From positions 1 through 32,006 of the forward strand of contig CAZMZP010000052.1 in the NCBI GenBank assembly GCA_964570935.1: DNA of 32,006 nt, written 5' to 3'. Source of the DNA: JAFGJU01 sp964570935. Lineage in GTDB: Bacteria > Eisenbacteria > RBG-16-71-46 > JAFGJU01. Position numbers and translations under genes: made by a program. Below the pieces are notes generated by a model. It searched no databases. It had not been told where the DNA came from and worked only from the letters and a program-made list of their open reading frames with translations. Positions 29,178 to 32,006 of this stretch are shown in pieces; the first letter of the stretch is position 1; every line of letters starts with the position of its first letter.

Positions 29178-32006
29178 TTGGAGCACTCCCGCTTCGTCCA
29201 CTTGCACAACCACACCGGCTACAGCCTCCTCGACGGAGCCTGCAAGGTGGGAGCCCTGGTCGAGGCGGCAAGGGCCATGAAGATGCCCGCCCTGGCCATG
29301 ACCGACCACGGCAACATGTTCGGCGCGATTGAATTCTACGGCAAGGCCACCAAGGCGGGTCTCAAGCCCATCATCGGCTGCGAGGTTTACGTCACGCGCG
29401 GAAGCCGCAGGGAAAAGGGCAAAGGCGTGGCCGCGCAGACCGACCATCTCGTACTGCTGGCCTCCTCAGGCGACGGCTACAGGAATCTGCTCAAACTGGT
29501 TTCCGCCAGTTATCTCGAAGGCTTCTACTACACCCCCAGAGTCGACAAGGAAATCCTCGCGGAATGCTCGCAGGGGCTCATCGGGTTGAGCGCCTGTCTG
29601 AGCGGAGAGGTGGCGCGACTGGCGGCGTCCGGCGACCTGGACGGGGCCACCGCCCTGGTGGGCAGATACTGCGACATTTTCGGCAAGGACAACTTTTACG
29701 TGGAGCTTCAGAACCACGGACTCAAGGAGGAGCTGGCGCTGATTCCGTCCCTTGTTGAGGTCGCCGGGAGGGCGGGAGTTCCGGTGGTCGCCACGAACGA
29801 CTGTCACTACATAAGGCAGGAAGACAGCGAGGCGCACGACGTTCTGCTGTGCGTGCAGACGGGCAAGACCGTGGACGACCCCGACCGCATGAGGTTCGAC
29901 ACCGACCAGGTCTACTTCAAGTCCGCCGAGGAGATGCACCGGGCCTTCAGTGAGCTGCCCGAAGCGTGCGCAGCGAGCATCGACGTCGCGGAGAAGTGCA
30001 ACCTCAAACTGGACTTCGGAAAGATGCACCTTCCGCATTTCCCGCTCCCCGAGGGCTACTCGAGCTCCGAGCAGTATCTCGGGCAGCTGGCCGAAGCCGG
30101 CCTGAGAGAGCGCTACGGAGAAGTGAACGAGGAAATGGAAAAGAGGCTGGCCTACGAGGCCGAGACCATATGCAAGATGGGGTTCGCGGGATACTTCCTC
30201 GTAGTCAGGGATTTCATCGCCAAGGCCAGGGAAATGGGAGTGCCCGTCGGGCCCGGCAGGGGTTCGGCGGCGGGCAGCCTGGTCTCCTACTGCCTCAGGA
30301 TTACCGACATCGACCCCCTGAAGTTCGGGCTTCTGTTCGAGAGGTTCCTGAACCCCGAACGAATCAGCATGCCCGACATCGACATAGACTTCGGGTACGA
30401 GCGCAGGGCGGAAGTAATAGACTACGTGAAGCAGAAGTACGGAACGGAGAACGTCACGCAGATAATCACGTTCGGGACCATGGCCGCCAGGGCGGTGGTG
30501 AGAGACGTCGGCAGGGCGCTGAACATCTCCTTCGGGGAGGTGGACAGGATAGCGAAGTTCATTCCAGTCGAGCAGGGCATGACGATAGAGAAGGCGCTTC
30601 ACGGTGTGCGTGAGTTGAGGGAGCTGCGCCAGTCGGACCAGAGGTACGACAAGCTCATCCGCTGCGCCATGACCCTGGAAGGCCTCGCCCGGCACGCCTC
30701 CACTCACGCGGCAGGAGTGCTGATCGCGCCCGGCAAGCTGACGGACTACGTGCCGCTGTTCAAATCCAGCAAGGAAGAAGTGACGACCCAATACGACATG
30801 AAGTCCATCGAGAAAATAGGCCTGCTCAAGATGGACCTGTTGGGACTGAGGACCCTCACCGTGATTGACAGAACCGTCGAGATGGTGAACCGGCGGCCGG
30901 GCCCCGCGCTCGTCATCGACAAGCTTTCTCTGGACGACGAAGCCACATACGACCTCTTCAGAAGCGCTCATACCGTGGGCATCTTCCAGGTGGAAAGCAC
31001 CGGAATGAGGGAGCTCCTGAGGAGGATGAAGCCCGGCGGCATCGGAGACATAATCGCGGTCAACGCCCTGCATCGGCCCGGGCCCCTGCAGGGGGAGATG
31101 GTAAAAGACTTCATAGACTGCAAGCTGGGCAAGAAGAAGATCAAGTACCAGCACCCGATGCTGGAGCCGATCCTCAGGGACACGCACGGCGTTATCCTTT
31201 ACCAGGAGCAGGTGCTCGAAATAGCGCACAGGATGGCGGGTTTTTCGCTGGCCCAGGCCGACATCCTGCGAAGGGCCATGGGCAAGAAGATGCCCGAGGA
31301 GATGGACGCGCAGAGGAAGGCGTTCCTGGAGGGCAGCCGGAAGAACGGGATATCCGACAAGGTCGCCGAGCGCGTGTTCGACCTCATGGCCAGCTTCGCC
31401 GGCTACGGGTTCAACAAGTCGCACAGCGCGGCCTACGCCATGGTCTCTTACCGAACCGCGTACCTCAAGGTGCACCATCCGCGCGAGTTCATGGCGGCCT
31501 CCTTGACGAGCGAGATGAGCGTAACGGAGAGGGTGGGCATCCTGGTGGAGGAATGCCGAAGGATGGGAATCAAGATCCTGCCTCCCGACGTCTGCGCGAG
31601 CGAAGAGGACTTCACCGTGACGGACGAGGGCATACGTTTCGGCCTTGGGGCGGTGCGGAACGTGGGCTCCGGGGCCATCCGCTCCATAGTGGAGGCCAGA
31701 AAGGGTGGCCCGTTCAGCAGCATTTATGATTTCGTGAGCAGGGTGGACCAGCGCGTCGTGAACAAGCGGGTGGCCGAGAGCCTGGTGTGCGCCGGAGCCT
31801 GCGATTGCCTGCCCGGCCACAGGGCACAGCACCTGAGCGCTCTCACTACCGCGTTCGGCGCCGGGCAGAAGAAGCAGAGGGAGCGGGACAGGACGCAGGC
31901 GTCGTTCTTCGACGCGCAGGAGAGCCGGCCCGCCGCGGAGGATCTCCCGGAAGTCAGCCCGTGGCCTCGCAGCATAAAGCTCGCGAGGGAGAAGGAGATG
32001 CTCGGT
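29178..32006 (+). CDS. dnaE: DNA polymerase III alpha subunit (3' end cut by window)
   Basis: At least 943 residues of the replicative polymerase, open at the window edge. The N-terminal PHP domain starts HLHNHTGYSLLDG. The polymerase core has GPGRGSAAGSLVSY and the catalytic aspartates Asp402 and Asp404 (PDIDIDF) and Asp553 (LKMDLLGL), matching Asp401, Asp403 and Asp555 of E. coli. ALHRPGPL and YGFNKSHSAAYA are also intact, identifying a DnaE rather than PolC type. The TTG at 29178 has GAGGTGA 5 nt upstream and gives a family-typical start; a GTG at 29169 overlapping the previous stop by 4 nt is an alternative. Close coupling to the M23 peptidase gene suggests shared transcription. Confidence 0.96.
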   Translation, partial: MEHSRFVHLHNHTGYSLLDGACKVGALVEAARAMKMPALAMTDHGNMFGAIEFYGKATKAGLKPIIGCEVYVTRGSRREKGKGVAAQTDHLVLLASSGDGYRNLLKLVSASYLEGFYYTPRVDKEILAECSQGLIGLSACLSGEVARLAASGDLDGATALVGRYCDIFGKDNFYVELQNHGLKEELALIPSLVEVAGRAGVPVVATNDCHYIRQEDSEAHDVLLCVQTGKTVDDPDRMRFDTDQVYFKSAEEMHRAFSELPEACAASIDVAEKCNLKLDFGKMHLPHFPLPEGYSSSEQYLGQLAEAGLRERYGEVNEEMEKRLAYEAETICKMGFAGYFLVVRDFIAKAREMGVPVGPGRGSAAGSLVSYCLRITDIDPLKFGLLFERFLNPERISMPDIDIDFGYERRAEVIDYVKQKYGTENVTQIITFGTMAARAVVRDVGRALNISFGEVDRIAKFIPVEQGMTIEKALHGVRELRELRQSDQRYDKLIRCAMTLEGLARHASTHAAGVLIAPGKLTDYVPLFKSSKEEVTTQYDMKSIEKIGLLKMDLLGLRTLTVIDRTVEMVNRRPGPALVIDKLSLDDEATYDLFRSAHTVGIFQVESTGMRELLRRMKPGGIGDIIAVNALHRPGPLQGEMVKDFIDCKLGKKKIKYQHPMLEPILRDTHGVILYQEQVLEIAHRMAGFSLAQADILRRAMGKKMPEEMDAQRKAFLEGSRKNGISDKVAERVFDLMASFAGYGFNKSHSAAYAMVSYRTAYLKVHHPREFMAASLTSEMSVTERVGILVEECRRMGIKILPPDVCASEEDFTVTDEGIRFGLGAVRNVGSGAIRSIVEARKGGPFSSIYDFVSRVDQRVVNKRVAESLVCAGACDCLPGHRAQHLSALTTAFGAGQKKQRERDRTQASFFDAQESRPAAEDLPEVSPWPRSIKLAREKEMLG

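Noticed and set aside
29466..31832. 788-residue open frame on the minus strand
   Set aside because: It lies entirely antisense to dnaE; its length comes from high GC and third-position bias. It shows no domain and is rich in His/Arg/Leu as antisense frames of GC-rich genes are.
1..32006. Insertion sequences, prophage, CRISPR, toxin-antitoxin or restriction systems
   Set aside because: No transposase, integrase, phage structural, Cas, methylase or short antitoxin-like genes, no direct-repeat arrays and no terminal inverted repeats were seen.

Overview
The window is about 32 kb of GC-rich (roughly 60-65 % by eye), densely coded bacterial chromosome with no mobile elements, CRISPR arrays, tRNAs or rRNAs that I can support. 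Two secreted subtilases end in the 'NYPNPFNP...'/FlgD-like tail typical of the Fibrobacterota-Chlorobi-Bacteroidota superphylum and related candidate phyla (Eisenbacteria, Krumholzibacteriota, Latescibacterota, Zixibacteria and similar). Together with a mitochondrial-type citrate synthase and many iron-sulfur flavoproteins, this suggests an uncultivated, probably anaerobic or facultative member of that broad group. This taxonomic reading is inference.

Layout. 1-3.6 kb: a HEAT repeat / P-loop NTPase / seven-bladed WD40 fusion, then an EamA-type exporter. 3.7-4.9 kb (minus): a saccharopine-dehydrogenase-family enzyme, convergent with the exporter. 4.9-6.6 kb: a divergent control region with a predicted G-quadruplex, then citrate synthase with a strong terminator. 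6.8-12.05 kb: a tight three-gene operon of a GltD-like ferredoxin/NAD(P) oxidoreductase, a fused multi-cofactor flavoprotein (HcnA+HcnB / opine-oxidase / proline-dehydrogenase alpha-like) and a DAO-family FAD dehydrogenase. 12.1-14.6 kb: a ferredoxin-like protein behind a CRP/FNR-type promoter, then glutamate dehydrogenase. 14.6-16.4 kb (minus): a GAF-GAF-SpoIIE phosphatase.

16.4-19.1 kb: a 0.6-kb control region with what looks like a free-standing structured RNA (promoter, three-way junction fold, terminator), then adenine deaminase and a small stand-alone beta-barrel protein. 19.2-25.8 kb: two secreted S8 proteases on opposite strands flanking pyrE. 25.9-29.2 kb: an FnIII lipoprotein (minus) and a secreted M23 peptidase. 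29.2 kb to the end: DNA polymerase III alpha (dnaE), cut by the window edge.

How the genes fit together. Citrate synthase, the flavoprotein operon, the ferredoxin-like protein, glutamate dehydrogenase and the saccharopine-dehydrogenase-like enzyme form a plausible route from amino or imino acids to 2-oxoglutarate and the TCA cycle, with electrons passed to ferredoxin or NAD(P). Secreted proteases and an exporter would fit a protein-degrading lifestyle. The least explained elements are the structured RNA at 16.55-16.78 kb, the HEAT/P-loop/WD40 fusion, the exact substrate of the flavoprotein complex, and an exact 25-bp repeat shared by the glutamate dehydrogenase gene and a distant intergenic region.
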